Below are positions 1 to 8,822 of a stretch of DNA of 64,000 bases, piece by piece. The stretch comes from Acidovorax sp. NO-1 (lineage in GTDB: Bacteria; Pseudomonadota; Gammaproteobacteria; Burkholderiales; Burkholderiaceae_C). Each line of letters opens with the position of its first letter. The first letter of the stretch is position 1. Both the position numbers and the translations under genes were made by a program. Where the stretch lies: NCBI RefSeq assembly GCF_000238595.1, contig NZ_AGTS01000046.1, positions 16,743-80,742 of the forward strand, written 5' to 3'. Below the pieces are notes generated by a model. It was not told the origin of the DNA. It ran no database searches and saw nothing but the letters and a program-made list of their open reading frames with translations.

Positions 1-937
1 AGACCTTGCTCAGCCAGTGGGCGTATTTCGGGTTGCGGCCACCGACGATATCGAAGAAGGCGCTCTGGATCTTTTCGGTGATCGGGCCGCGCGAACCGCT
101 GCCGAGTTCGATGCGGTCGAGTTCGCGAATGGGGGTCACTTCAGCGGCTGTACCGGTGAAGAAGGCCTCATCGGCGATGTACACCTCGTCGCGCGTGATG
201 CGCTTTTGCACGATCTCCAGGCCCAGGTCCTTGGCGATATGGAACACGGTGTTGCGCGTGATGCCGTTCAGGGCACCGGCCGACAGGTCGGGCGTGTAGA
301 TCACGCCGTTCTTGATGACAAAGATGTTTTCGCCCGCACCTTCGGACACAAAACCCGAGCTGTCGAGCAGCAGTGCTTCGTCGTAGCCGTCGTCCAGCGC
401 TTCCATGTTGGCGAGGATGGAATTGGTGTAGTTGCTCACCGCCTTGGCCTGCGTCATGGTGATGTTGACGTGGTGGCGGGTGTAGCTGCTGGTCTTGACG
501 CGGATGCCGCGCTTCATGCCTTCTTCGCCCAGGTAGGCACCCCAGGCCCAGGCGGCCACCATGAGGTGGATCTGGTTGCCCTTGGGCGAAACACCCAGCT
601 TTTGCGAGCCGATCCAGGTCAATGGACGCAGATAGCAGGATTCGAGCTTGTTTTCACGCACCACAGCCTTCTGGGCTTCGTTCACCTCTTCCTTGGTGAA
701 AGGAATCTTCATGCGCAGGATCTTGGCGCTGTTGAAGAGGCGATCGGTGTGCTCTTCCAGGCGGAAGATCGCCGTGCCGTTGGCGGTGTTGTAGGCGCGC
801 ACGCCTTCGAAGGCGCCGCAGCCGTAGTGCAGGGTGTGGGTCAGCACATGGATCTTGGCGTCGCGCCAATCGACCATCTGGCCGTCCATCCAGATCTTGC
901 CGTCACGGTCGGCCATCGAGGGAACTACGGGGCTCAT
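1..937 (-). CDS. ilvE: Branched-chain amino acid aminotransferase (3' end cut by window)
   Basis: Class IV PLP-dependent aminotransferase that interconverts Val, Leu and Ile with their 2-oxo acids in the cytoplasm. Reading the minus strand from ATG 937 gives 312 residues up to the window edge, which is about full family length, so only the stop codon is probably missing. Family marks: N-terminal KIWMDGQMVDWRDAKIHVL, then HYGCGAFEGVRAY, and the likely PLP lysine near residue 165 in TQAKAVSNY, followed by GFVSEGAGENIFV. The start is set by the ATG just before SPVVPSMADRDGK. A small membrane protein lies 39 bp upstream on the same strand and is probably co-transcribed. Confidence 0.93.
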   Translation of the reverse strand, partial: MSPVVPSMADRDGKIWMDGQMVDWRDAKIHVLTHTLHYGCGAFEGVRAYNTANGTAIFRLEEHTDRLFNSAKILRMKIPFTKEEVNEAQKAVVRENKLESCYLRPLTWIGSQKLGVSPKGNQIHLMVAAWAWGAYLGEEGMKRGIRVKTSSYTRHHVNITMTQAKAVSNYTNSILANMEALDDGYDEALLLDSSGFVSEGAGENIFVIKNGVIYTPDLSAGALNGITRNTVFHIAKDLGLEIVQKRITRDEVYIADEAFFTGTAAEVTPIRELDRIELGSGSRGPITEKIQSAFFDIVGGRNPKYAHWLSKV

Positions 938-976
938 GGGTGTCCTTTGGTTGCTGTGGGTCGCAAAAGCGGGATT

Positions 977-1411
977 TTACGGGGCCGCGGGCGGTCCGCC
1001 CTCGCCGCCAGCGTCGGCGTGGTCCTCGGGGCGGAACAAGGTCCACGCCACCAGCTTGCCATGGAGAAATTCGCAGGTCACGTGCGAACGGGTGCCGTCG
1101 GTCCAGCGATAGGTCTCGGGGTCGGCGCCTTCGGTGGACAACTGCTCACCCAGTGCCTGCGTCATGGCCACCACATGCATGAGGTTCACGCCCTTGGCCA
1201 GCCGGGCGTTGAGCATGACCGCACTGCCCACGTACCCGATGGGCCGTCTGGCCGCCTTCTTCATCACGTTCATAAGCCGCGTGAAATGGAGCAGAGCCCA
1301 CATGACCAGCCCGCCCACCACGGCCGCCACACCGGCCCAGCCGTAGGCATAAAAACCAAACCCGATCAGGGCCACCGCCCCCAGGGGCACCAGGATATTG
1401 CGCAAATTCAT
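977..1411 (-). CDS. Conserved small inner-membrane protein
   Basis: A 144-residue protein with two hydrophobic N-terminal stretches (about residues 7-22 and 24-44), followed by a soluble part containing VGSAVMLNARLAKGVNLMHVV and a short tail rich in Gly, Ala and Pro. I recognise it only as a conserved hypothetical of Comamonadaceae-type genomes; related entries may carry a glycerate kinase label, but nothing here looks like a kinase. It lies between radA and ilvE on the same strand, with 39 bp to ilvE and 49 bp to radA, so the three may form one transcript. Function unknown. Confidence 0.7.
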   Translation of the reverse strand: MNLRNILVPLGAVALIGFGFYAYGWAGVAAVVGGLVMWALLHFTRLMNVMKKAARRPIGYVGSAVMLNARLAKGVNLMHVVAMTQALGEQLSTEGADPETYRWTDGTRSHVTCEFLHGKLVAWTLFRPEDHADAGGEGGPPAAP

Positions 1412-1460
1412 AGGCTGGGATTGTCTTACGGCCTCAACCGTGTGTGGCTGTGGGCATTGC

Positions 1461-2840
1461 TTACAAGCCCCGCACCACGTTCATGGCTTCTTCCACCCGC
1501 TCCACCGCGTGGATGGTCAGCCCCTCAATGGGTTTCTTGGGCGCATTGGCCTTGGGCACCACGGCCACACTGAAACCGAGCTTGGCGGCTTCCTTCAGGC
1601 GCTCCTGGCCGCGGGGAGCGGGCCGCACCTCACCGGCCAGCCCCACCTCGCCAAACGCCAGAAAGCCGCGCGGCAGCGCCTTGCCGCGCAGGCTGGAGGT
1701 GATGGACAACATCACCGCCAGGTCGGCCGCCGGCTCGCTGATGCGCACGCCGCCCACCGCGTTCACAAACACGTCCTGGTCCATGCAGGCCACGCCCGCG
1801 TGGCGGTGCAGCACCGCCAGCAGCATGGCCAGGCGGTCCTTGTCCAGGCCCACCGACAGGCGCCGGGGGCTGGGGCCGCCACTGTCCACCAGCGCCTGGA
1901 TCTCCACCAGCAGCGGGCGTGTGCCCTCCAGCGTCACCATCACGCAGCTGCCGGGCACGGGCTCGCTGTGCTGGCTCAGGAAGATGGCGCTCGGGTTGCT
2001 CACGCCCTTGAGGCCTTTTTCGGTCATGGCGAACACGCCGATCTCATTCACCGCGCCGAAGCGGTTCTTGATGGCGCGCACCAGGCGGAACTGGCTGTGC
2101 GTGTCGCCCTCGAAGTACAGCACGGTGTCCACCATGTGCTCCAGCACGCGTGGGCCGGCCAGCGCGCCCTCCTTGGTCACATGGCCCACCAGGATCACCG
2201 CGATGCCCGTGCCCTTGGCCATGCGCGTAAGGTGCGCCGCGCATTCGCGCACCTGGGCCACCGAGCCCGGCGCGCTGGTGAGCTGGTCGGAATAGGTGGT
2301 CTGGATGGAGTCAATGACCACCACGGCAGGCTGCGTGGCCTCGACCGTGGCCAGAATCTTTTCGAGCTGGATTTCGGCCAGAAGCTGCACCTGGCTGCCG
2401 TCGATGCCCAGGCGCCGCGAGCGCAGCGCCACCTGGGCGCCGCTCTCCTCACCCGTCACGTACAAGGTTGGCAGGCCTGCGCGCTGCAGCGCGTCCATGG
2501 CCTGCAGCAGCAGGGTCGATTTGCCAATGCCCGGGTCACCGCCAATGAGCACCACGCCGCCTTCCACGATGCCGCCGCCCAGCACCCGGTCCAGCTCGTC
2601 GATGCCGCTGGGGGTGCGCGCCACGTCCTGGGCCTCGATGGCCGCCAGCGGAAGGACGGGCTGTGCGTTGGCCAGGCCTGCGTAGCCCTGCGGCGTGCTC
2701 AGGCGGTTCTTGCCCGGCCCGGCCTCGGCCACCTGCTCGATCAGCGTGTTCCAGGCCCCGCAGGACGGGCATTTGCCCAGCCAGCGCGGGCTGGTGCCGC
2801 CGCATTCGGTGCAGGTGAACGTGGTTTTGTCTTTGGCCAT
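1461..2840 (-). CDS. radA: DNA repair protein RadA (Sms)
   Basis: RecA-like ATPase that promotes branch migration during recombinational repair. The 459 residues match family length and all signature parts are present: an N-terminal C4 zinc finger (CTECG...CPSCG, residues 10-28), Walker [10 protein letters not shown] near residues 101-109, the RadA-specific KNRFG motif in [14 protein letters not shown], and a C-terminal Lon-protease-like domain ([20 protein letters not shown]). The ATG at 2840 directly precedes [12 protein letters not shown], the usual N-terminus. It is divergent from the HpaI-type aldolase gene, with 115 bp between the starts. Confidence 0.96.
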   Translation of the reverse strand: MAKDKTTFTCTECGGTSPRWLGKCPSCGAWNTLIEQVAEAGPGKNRLSTPQGYAGLANAQPVLPLAAIEAQDVARTPSGIDELDRVLGGGIVEGGVVLIGGDPGIGKSTLLLQAMDALQRAGLPTLYVTGEESGAQVALRSRRLGIDGSQVQLLAEIQLEKILATVEATQPAVVVIDSIQTTYSDQLTSAPGSVAQVRECAAHLTRMAKGTGIAVILVGHVTKEGALAGPRVLEHMVDTVLYFEGDTHSQFRLVRAIKNRFGAVNEIGVFAMTEKGLKGVSNPSAIFLSQHSEPVPGSCVMVTLEGTRPLLVEIQALVDSGGPSPRRLSVGLDKDRLAMLLAVLHRHAGVACMDQDVFVNAVGGVRISEPAADLAVMLSITSSLRGKALPRGFLAFGEVGLAGEVRPAPRGQERLKEAAKLGFSVAVVPKANAPKKPIEGLTIHAVERVEEAMNVVRGL

Positions 2841-2955
2841 GTCAGATGTGGTTGGATGCCCCTGGAACCGGGGAGCTGACTATAGCGGCCAGGCCCACGC
2901 GGGCTGGCAACAGCCCGTACGATGGCGGGCTTGGCAATGTCGTACGGAGCTCAGA

Positions 2956-3786
2956 TTGCAGACACCTCACAACCCCTTCAAACAGGCCCTGGCCCAGGGC
3001 CAGGCACAGATCGGCCTGTGGCTCGGGCTGGCCAACGCCTACAGCGCAGAAATGCTTGCGGGCACCGGCTACGACTGGCTGCTGGTTGATGGCGAACATG
3101 CGCCCAACGACCTGCGCTCCATCCTGCACCAGCTGCAGGCCATCGCCAGCGCCGCCAGCGCCCTGCCGCCCCGCGCGAAGGCGCCCCACCCCGTGGCGCG
3201 CGTGCCGGTGGGCGACACGGCCCTCATCAAGCAGTACCTGGACATCGGCGCCCAGACCCTGCTGGTACCCATGGTGGACACCGCCGAGCAGGCCCGGCAG
3301 CTGGTGCGCGCCACGCGCTATGCACCCGAAGGCGTGCGCGGCATGGGCAGCGCGCTGGCCCGCTCGTCGCGCTGGCAGGCGTACCCGCAGTATGTGCACG
3401 AGGCCAACCAGCAGATCTGCCTGCTGGTGCAGGCCGAGACGGTGGAGGCCATGGCCAACCTGGATGCGATTGCTGCGACGCCCGGGGTCGACGGCGTGTT
3501 CATCGGCCCGGCGGACCTCTCGGCCTCCATGGGCCACCCCGGCAACCCGGGGCACCCTGACGTGCAGGCCGCCATCCACGACGGCATCGCGCGCATCCTG
3601 CGTGCGGGCAAGGCGCCGGGCATTCTGGCCACCACCGAGTCGCAGGCGCGCCAGTGGCTGGCCGCAGGCGCGCTGTTTGTGGCCGTGGGTGTGGACACCA
3701 TGCTGTTGGTGAGCGCTGCGCAAGACTTGCTGGCGCGCTACCGCAGCGCCGAGAACGCCGCCCCGGCGCGGCCCGCAGGGTATTGA
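2956..3786 (+). CDS. hpaI: HpcH/HpaI family aldolase (4-hydroxy-2-oxoheptanedioate aldolase type)
   Basis: Class II metal-dependent pyruvate aldolase of the HpcH/HpaI family, acting on 2-oxo-4-hydroxy acids in homoprotocatechuate-type catabolism. It has 276 residues. The conserved active-site segments are VDGEHAPND (catalytic His), VARVPVGD (Arg binding pyruvate), QAETVEAM and [11 protein letters not shown] (metal-ligand Glu and Asp). I chose the TTG at 2956 because GGAG lies about 6 bases upstream and the product then begins [11 protein letters not shown], like relatives; no ATG fits. The rest of the hpa pathway is not in this window, so the true substrate is open. panE follows 42 bp downstream. 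Confidence 0.85.
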   Translation: MQTPHNPFKQALAQGQAQIGLWLGLANAYSAEMLAGTGYDWLLVDGEHAPNDLRSILHQLQAIASAASALPPRAKAPHPVARVPVGDTALIKQYLDIGAQTLLVPMVDTAEQARQLVRATRYAPEGVRGMGSALARSSRWQAYPQYVHEANQQICLLVQAETVEAMANLDAIAATPGVDGVFIGPADLSASMGHPGNPGHPDVQAAIHDGIARILRAGKAPGILATTESQARQWLAAGALFVAVGVDTMLLVSAAQDLLARYRSAENAAPARPAGY

Positions 3787-3828
3787 ACAGCCCTGCGATC
3801 AGACCCAGACCCTTAAGGACAGATAAGC

Positions 3829-4806
3829 ATGAAAGCATGTATCTACGGCGCTGGCGCCATCGGCGGCTGGCTGGGCGTGGCCTTGGCGCAGGCGGACAAC
3901 CCGGTCAGCATGGTGGCGCGTGGCGACACACTGCGCGCCCTGCAGGCCGAAGGGCTGCGCATGCGGCGCGCCGATGGCACGCTGGCGCAGGTGCCCGTCA
4001 CCGCCCACAGCGACCCGGCAGCACTCGGCGTGCAAGACCTGGTGGTCATCGCCGTCAAGGCCCCGGGGCTGCCCGACGTGGCCCGCGCCTTGGCGCCGCT
4101 CATTGGGCCGAACACCATCGTGCTCACCGCCATGAACGGTGTGCCCTGGTGGTTTCTCGACGGCTTTGGCGGCGCGGCGCAGGGCCATGCCCTCGAATCG
4201 GTGGACGCAGGAGGCGTGATTGCCCAGGCCATCCCGGCGCACCACGTGGTGGGCAGCGTGGTGCACACCAGCTGCTCGCTGGAGGCACCAGGGTTCGTGA
4301 AGCAACACTTCGGCAACCGCCTCATCGTGGGCGAGCCGGACGGCAGCCGCAGCCCGCGCCTGCAGGCCCTCGCAGACACGCTGCAGCGCGGCGGCATCGA
4401 TGTGGAGGTGAGCGACTGCATCCAGAAGGACATCTGGTTCAAGCTGTGGGGCAACCTGACCATGAACCCCATCAGCGCCCTCACCGGTGCCACCACCGAC
4501 CGCATCCTGGACGACGACCTGGTGCGCGGCTTTGTGAGCGCGGTGATGCTGGAAGCCAAGGCCATCGGCGAAAAGCTGGGCCTACCGATCGACCAGCAGC
4601 CCGAGGACCGCCATGCCGTCACGCGCAAGCTGGGCGCGTTCAAGACCTCGATGCTGCAGGACGTGGAAGCGAACAAGCCCCTGGAGATCGACGCCCTGGT
4701 GGGCGCCGTGCGCGAGCTGGGGCAGATCACCCACACACCCACTCCGCATACAGATACGCTGCTGGGCCTGGTGCGGCTGATGGCCCGCACACGCCGCCTG
4801 TACTGA
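3829..4806 (+). CDS. panE: 2-dehydropantoate 2-reductase (ketopantoate reductase)
   Basis: NADPH-dependent reduction of 2-dehydropantoate to pantoate in pantothenate synthesis. It has 325 residues. The N-terminal Rossmann motif is IYGAGAIGGWLG (residues 5-16); the conserved lysine-containing segment KDIWFKLWGNLTMNP and the C-terminal dimer segment with KTSMLQDVEANKPLEIDALVG are both present. AAGGA lies about 11 bases before the ATG. It sits between an aldolase gene and a GST gene. ApbA/PanE paralogues are frequent in this group, so this copy may act on a different 2-oxo acid from the aldolase next to it rather than in vitamin synthesis. Confidence 0.85.
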   Translation: MKACIYGAGAIGGWLGVALAQADNPVSMVARGDTLRALQAEGLRMRRADGTLAQVPVTAHSDPAALGVQDLVVIAVKAPGLPDVARALAPLIGPNTIVLTAMNGVPWWFLDGFGGAAQGHALESVDAGGVIAQAIPAHHVVGSVVHTSCSLEAPGFVKQHFGNRLIVGEPDGSRSPRLQALADTLQRGGIDVEVSDCIQKDIWFKLWGNLTMNPISALTGATTDRILDDDLVRGFVSAVMLEAKAIGEKLGLPIDQQPEDRHAVTRKLGAFKTSMLQDVEANKPLEIDALVGAVRELGQITHTPTPHTDTLLGLVRLMARTRRLY

Positions 4807-4807
4807 A

Positions 4808-4872
4808 GTTTGAATCAAATTGGCCGCCAGCGCTTATCCATCATGCGCTAACAGCTAGTATTTTTGTAGCAT
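4808..4872 (+). repeat. Dispersed repeat A, copy 1
   Basis: About 65 bases containing AAATTGGCCGCCAGCGCTTA, an inner imperfect palindrome (GCGCTTATCCATCATGCGC) and AGCTAGTATTTTTG. It fills almost the whole gap between panE and the GST gene and ends 7 bases before the GST start. Confidence 0.8.
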
Positions 4873-4879
4873 TTATCCA

Positions 4880-5503
4880 ATGTCCAACCTCACGCTTTAC
4901 TACACCCCTGGCACCTGCGCTCAGGCCGTGCGCATCGCTCTGGAAGAAGCGGGCGCCCCCTACGACCTGGTGCGCGTGGACTTCGGCGCTGGCCAGCAAC
5001 GCACGCCCGAATACCTGGCGGTAAACCCCAAGGGCCGCGTACCCGCGCTGGTCACGCCGCACGGCACGCTGACCGAAACCCCGGCGCTGCTGGCCTATGT
5101 GGCGCAGAGCTTTCCCGAGGCGCGCCTGGCACCCGCCGACGCCCATGGCTTTGCGCGGATGCAGGAGTTCCACAGCTACCTTGCGTCCACCGTGCACATC
5201 GCCCATGCCCACCGCCCCCGCGCCAGCCGCTGGGCCGACGAGCCAGAGGCCCAGGCGGCCATGCAGCGCAAGGTGCCGCAGAACATGACGGAGTGCTTCC
5301 ACCTCATCGAAAGCCACTACCTGCCGCAGGCGGACCAGGGCCCCTGGGTGATGGGCGGACAGTACACCGTGGCCGACGGCTACCTGTTCACCATCGGCAC
5401 CTGGCTGCACAGCGACGGCGTGGACATCGCCCAGTTCCCGAAGGCGTTTGCACACACGCAGCGCATGCTGCAGCGCCCCGCCGTGCATCGCGCACTGGCC
5501 TGA
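4880..5503 (+). CDS. Glutathione S-transferase family protein
   Basis: A 207-residue two-domain GST. The N-terminal thioredoxin-like half has LTLYYTPGTCAQAVRIALEE (residues 4-23), VNPKGRVPAL (cis-Pro region) and ETPALLAYVAQ (glutathione gamma-Glu binding ET/ES-type motif). The helical half contains MGGQYTVADGYLFTIGTW, with the N-capping motif TVADGY. The class is beta-like by the TPGTCAQA start. No strong ribosome-binding site is visible; repeat A ends just before the start. Substrate unknown. A bidirectional terminator follows. Confidence 0.9.
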   Translation: MSNLTLYYTPGTCAQAVRIALEEAGAPYDLVRVDFGAGQQRTPEYLAVNPKGRVPALVTPHGTLTETPALLAYVAQSFPEARLAPADAHGFARMQEFHSYLASTVHIAHAHRPRASRWADEPEAQAAMQRKVPQNMTECFHLIESHYLPQADQGPWVMGGQYTVADGYLFTIGTWLHSDGVDIAQFPKAFAHTQRMLQRPAVHRALA

Positions 5504-5521
5504 TACGCCACCTGCGGACGC

Positions 5522-5564
5522 AAAAAAGCCCCGGCGCTTCTGACTGAAAGCACCGGGGCTTTTT
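5522..5564. terminator. Bidirectional rho-independent terminator
   Basis: The inverted repeat AGCCCCGG / CCGGGGCT is flanked by AAAAAA on the left and TTTTT on the right. It sits between the convergent GST and binding-protein genes and should serve both strands. Confidence 0.9.
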
Positions 5565-5578
5565 GTTGGCAACCGGGA

Positions 5579-7159
5579 TCAGTTCACCTTCAGATACCGC
5601 CAGTCGATGCGGTTGTCGGCGCGGTGGATGATGTCCACCTTCTTGGTGCCCGCCCACGGAATCACCTGGTTGTACAGCGGGATGTGCGACACCAGTTCAT
5701 GCTCCTTGATCAGCGCCTGCTCGATCAGGCCGTTGCGCGTGGCGGTGTCCGTTTCCTTCTTCACACGCTCGATCAGCGCATCCATCTGCGGGTCGGAGAA
5801 CCGGCCCAGGTTGAAGTTGCCATCCCCACCCGCGCCCGTCGTGCGCACCAGCGACTGCAGGCTGTAGAACGCGTCAAACGTAGGCACACCCCAGCCCAGC
5901 AGGTAGATGCTGGCTTCGTTGCGCTGGATCATCGGGAAGTAGGTGGCAAACGGCAGCGAGCGCAGCTTGGCCTTCACGCCCACCTTGGCCCATTGCGAAG
6001 TGATGGCCTGGCACAGCTGCTCGTCGTTGATGTAGCGGCCGGCGCTGCAGGCAAAGTCCACCTCGAAGCCGTTGGGGTAGCCCGCGTCGGCCAGCAGCTT
6101 TTGGGCGGCCTTGGCGTCAAACGGGTAGCGCACGTCGGCCTTCTTGGTCCAGCCGTTGACCTGGTTGGCGATCAGCGCACCGGTGGGCTGGGCCAGCCCG
6201 CGCATCACCACGCGCTGGATGGACTGGATGTCGATGGCCTGGTACAGCGCCTTGCGCACGCGCTGGTCCTTGAGCGGGTTCTTGCCCTTCACGTCCGAGC
6301 CGGGCAGCTCCTCGCGGAACTGGTCCATGCCCAAAAAGATGGTGCGGTACTCGGGTCCTTCCAGCACCTTCAGGTTGGGCGTCTGCTTGATGCGCGCCAG
6401 GTCCTGCAGGCTGGGGTCGATCACGAAGTCCACCTCACCCGACAGCAGGGCGGCCGTGCGCGTGGCGTCGGCCTTGATGGGGGTGTAGACGATCTCGGTC
6501 AGGTTGGTGGGGTACTTGCCCTTGCCCCACCAGTTCGGGTTGGGCTCCAGCACCACGCGCTGGTCAGGCGTCCACTGCTTGAGCTGGTAGGGGCCGGTGC
6601 CCAGCGCATTGCGGTGGGCGTACGTTTCGTCCTTGGTCTTGATGTCCTTGGGCTCGACCGATTTGTTCTTTTCGGCCCAGGCCTTGCTCATGATGCGCAG
6701 CTCGGTCAGCTGGTTCACCAGCACCGGGTTGGGCAGGTCGGAGTGGATGTCGATGGTGTAGGCATCGACCTTTTCCACACGGTCAATGCCCTGGGTATAG
6801 ACAGCGAAGTTGGAGCTTTTGGCCTTGGCCCGCTCCAGCGAGAACTTGGCGTCGTCGGCCGTGAACTCGCTGCCGTCGCTGAACTTCACGCCCTTGCGCA
6901 AGGTCAGGCGCAGCTGCGTGGGCTTGATCAGCTTCCACTCGGTGGCGAGCGAGGGCTCGGGCTTGAAGGTCTTGCTGTTGTATTCCACCAGCGTGTCGTA
7001 CACCGCGCCGTGCATGGTGTTGTTCACACCCACGTTCTGGGTGTGGATGTCCCAGGTGGAAATGTCCACCGAGCGGGACCAGCGGAAGGTGGCGGACTGT
7101 ACGGCCAGGGGCAGGGCCGCAACAACGGCGGCGGCCAGGAGAAGGTGTTTGAAGCGCAT
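5579..7159 (-). CDS. Periplasmic peptide/opine-type ABC substrate-binding protein (SBP_bac_5)
   Basis: Family 5 solute-binding protein (DppA/OppA group) of 526 residues. From ATG 7159 the product starts MRFKHLLLAAAVVAALPLAV with a clear signal peptide ending near QSA. A TTG at 7186 would add nine residues ahead of the signal peptide and is less likely. Family segments include TLRKGVKFSDGSEFTADDAKFSLERA and GTGPYQLKQWTPDQRVVLEPNPNWWG. No permease or ATPase gene is adjacent, so it is an orphan binding protein that must share a transporter encoded elsewhere. Ligand unknown; peptides are the default for the family. Confidence 0.9.
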   Translation of the reverse strand: MRFKHLLLAAAVVAALPLAVQSATFRWSRSVDISTWDIHTQNVGVNNTMHGAVYDTLVEYNSKTFKPEPSLATEWKLIKPTQLRLTLRKGVKFSDGSEFTADDAKFSLERAKAKSSNFAVYTQGIDRVEKVDAYTIDIHSDLPNPVLVNQLTELRIMSKAWAEKNKSVEPKDIKTKDETYAHRNALGTGPYQLKQWTPDQRVVLEPNPNWWGKGKYPTNLTEIVYTPIKADATRTAALLSGEVDFVIDPSLQDLARIKQTPNLKVLEGPEYRTIFLGMDQFREELPGSDVKGKNPLKDQRVRKALYQAIDIQSIQRVVMRGLAQPTGALIANQVNGWTKKADVRYPFDAKAAQKLLADAGYPNGFEVDFACSAGRYINDEQLCQAITSQWAKVGVKAKLRSLPFATYFPMIQRNEASIYLLGWGVPTFDAFYSLQSLVRTTGAGGDGNFNLGRFSDPQMDALIERVKKETDTATRNGLIEQALIKEHELVSHIPLYNQVIPWAGTKKVDIIHRADNRIDWRYLKVN

Positions 7160-7247
7160 GGACGGGAGGATAGGCAAAAACGCCAATTAATGCTGAATGG
7201 TCAGACTATCCCCCAAGCGGCGCTTTTAGAAAACGAACTTATTCTTC

Positions 7248-7856
7248 TTAGCTTAGAGCCATCACCCCTGCCAGCACCAGCATGGTGGTGGCCGTCACCG
7301 CGTCAAGCACACGCCAGGCACGCGGGGTGGCAAACAGCGGTGCCAGCCAGCGCGCGCCCAGCCCCAGCCCTGTAAACCACAACGCGCTGGCCAATGCGCC
7401 GCCCGCTGCAAACGTCGCGCGGCCCAGGGCGGGATAGGGCGTGGCCATGGTGCCCAGCAGCACCACGGTGTCGAGGTAGACATGCGGGTTGAGCCAGGTC
7501 AGCGCCATCACGGTGGCGAGCGTGGTGCGCAGGCTGGCCCCGGGACCGCCAGCAGTCACCAGGAGCTGGCCGGGGCGCAGCACGCGCGCCGCCGTCTGCA
7601 CGGCATACGCCAGCAGAAACAGCGCGCCCGCCCAGCGCATGAGCTGCGCCCACTCGGGCCGCGCCAGCAGCACCCCGCCCATGCCCCACACGCCCACCTG
7701 CAGCAGCACCGCATCAGACAGCGCGCACACCAGCACCACGGGCAGCACATGCTCGCGCCGCAGGCCCTGGCGCAGCACAAACGCGTTCTGTGCGCCGATG
7801 GCCATGATCAGAATGGCGGTGGAGGTGAACCCATGTAAAAACGCAGTGGTGCTCAT
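7248..7856 (-). CDS. argO: LysE/ArgO-type amino acid exporter
   Basis: LysE superfamily inner-membrane exporter for basic amino acids, with about six hydrophobic segments. From ATG 7856 it is 202 residues, beginning MSTTAFLHGFTSTAILIMAI followed by the family signature GAQNAFVLRQGLRREHV. Its C-terminal half has the other family mark, ALTWLNPHVYLDTVVLLG. It is transcribed away from an ArgP/LysG-type LysR regulator 78 bp upstream, the classic export pair in which the regulator senses intracellular Arg or Lys and turns on the exporter. Confidence 0.9.
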   Translation of the reverse strand: MSTTAFLHGFTSTAILIMAIGAQNAFVLRQGLRREHVLPVVLVCALSDAVLLQVGVWGMGGVLLARPEWAQLMRWAGALFLLAYAVQTAARVLRPGQLLVTAGGPGASLRTTLATVMALTWLNPHVYLDTVVLLGTMATPYPALGRATFAAGGALASALWFTGLGLGARWLAPLFATPRAWRVLDAVTATTMLVLAGVMALS

Positions 7857-7934
7857 GGGCACGCATTGTGGGCACGGCACGGTGGGTGGCGCCAGCTATA
7901 CTTTTTAACGATCCGTCAGTATTTCTAACGCCAC
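7857..7934. promoter_or_regulatory. Divergent argO/argP control region
   Basis: 78 bp between divergent starts, holding the AT-rich stretch TATACTTTTTAACGATCCG and GTCAGTATTTCTAAC. By analogy with other LysR exporter pairs it should contain the ArgP binding site and both promoters. I cannot mark exact -35/-10 boxes. Confidence 0.5.
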
Positions 7935-8822
7935 ATGCTTCTTGACTCCGCCCAGCTCAACGCCTTTGCCACGGTGATCGACGAGGGCAGCTTTGAGCGC
8001 GCCGCCGCCGTGCTGCACGTCACGCGCTCGGCGGTGTCGCAGCGCGTGAAGCTGCTGGAAGAGCGTGTGGGCCAGGTGCTGGTGCGGCGCGCCACGCCCT
8101 GCACGGCCACCGAGGCGGGGCAGGCGCTGTACCGGCACGCCCGCGAAATTGCGCTGAGCGAGGCCGACGCGCTGGCCACGCTCGGCGGCGGGCAGCACAC
8201 CTGCACGCGCCTGGCCATCGGGGTGAACGCCGACTCGCTGGCCACCTGGTTCCCCCACGCCATGGCCCAGGCGGCCGAAGGCCAGAGCATCACCTTCGAC
8301 ATCCATGTGGAAGACCAGGACCACTCGGCCAACCTGCTGCGCGAAGGCCGCGTGATGGCCGCCGTCACGGCCGACCCGCAGGCCGTACAGGGCTGCAAGG
8401 TGCTGCCGCTGGGCACGCTGCGCTACCGGGCGCTGGCAAGCCCTGCGTTCATGCAACGCCACTTCGCCCAGGGCGTGAATGCCGCCGCGCTCGCGCAGGC
8501 GCCCATGCTGGTCTTCAACCGCAAGGACGCCCTGCAGGCACGGTTTGTGGGGCGCATCACGCGCCGCAAGATCGCACCACCCGTGCACTGGTTGCCCGAG
8601 GCGCATGCCTTTGTGATGGCGGCGCGTGCGGGCCTGGGCTGGGGCATGGTCCCCGACCCCCTTGCGGACAACGACCTGCAGCGCGCCACCCTTGCGGAAT
8701 TGATTCCCGGAAAACCCGTGGATGTGCCGCTGTACTGGCAGTATTGGCGCCTGAACGTGCAGGCGCTGCACCACATGACCGAGGCCGTGCGGCACGCCTC
8801 GGCCGCCGCCCTACGGGGCTGA
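7935..8822 (+). CDS. argP: LysR-type regulator of the ArgP/LysG (IciA) subfamily
   Basis: A 295-residue LysR activator. The N-terminal winged helix-turn-helix covers about residues 5-62 (LNAFATVIDEGSFERAAAVL, then TRSAVSQRVKLLEERVG), with the ArgP-type VLVRRATPCTATEAGQAL. The C-terminal effector domain contains FHIEDQDH-like and VLPLGTLRYRALASPAFM segments typical of ArgP. It is divergent from argO and presumably activates it in response to basic amino acids. Its stop codon overlaps the end of the convergent membrane-protein gene by 12 bp. Confidence 0.92.
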   Translation: MLLDSAQLNAFATVIDEGSFERAAAVLHVTRSAVSQRVKLLEERVGQVLVRRATPCTATEAGQALYRHAREIALSEADALATLGGGQHTCTRLAIGVNADSLATWFPHAMAQAAEGQSITFDIHVEDQDHSANLLREGRVMAAVTADPQAVQGCKVLPLGTLRYRALASPAFMQRHFAQGVNAAALAQAPMLVFNRKDALQARFVGRITRRKIAPPVHWLPEAHAFVMAARAGLGWGMVPDPLADNDLQRATLAELIPGKPVDVPLYWQYWRLNVQALHHMTEAVRHASAAALRG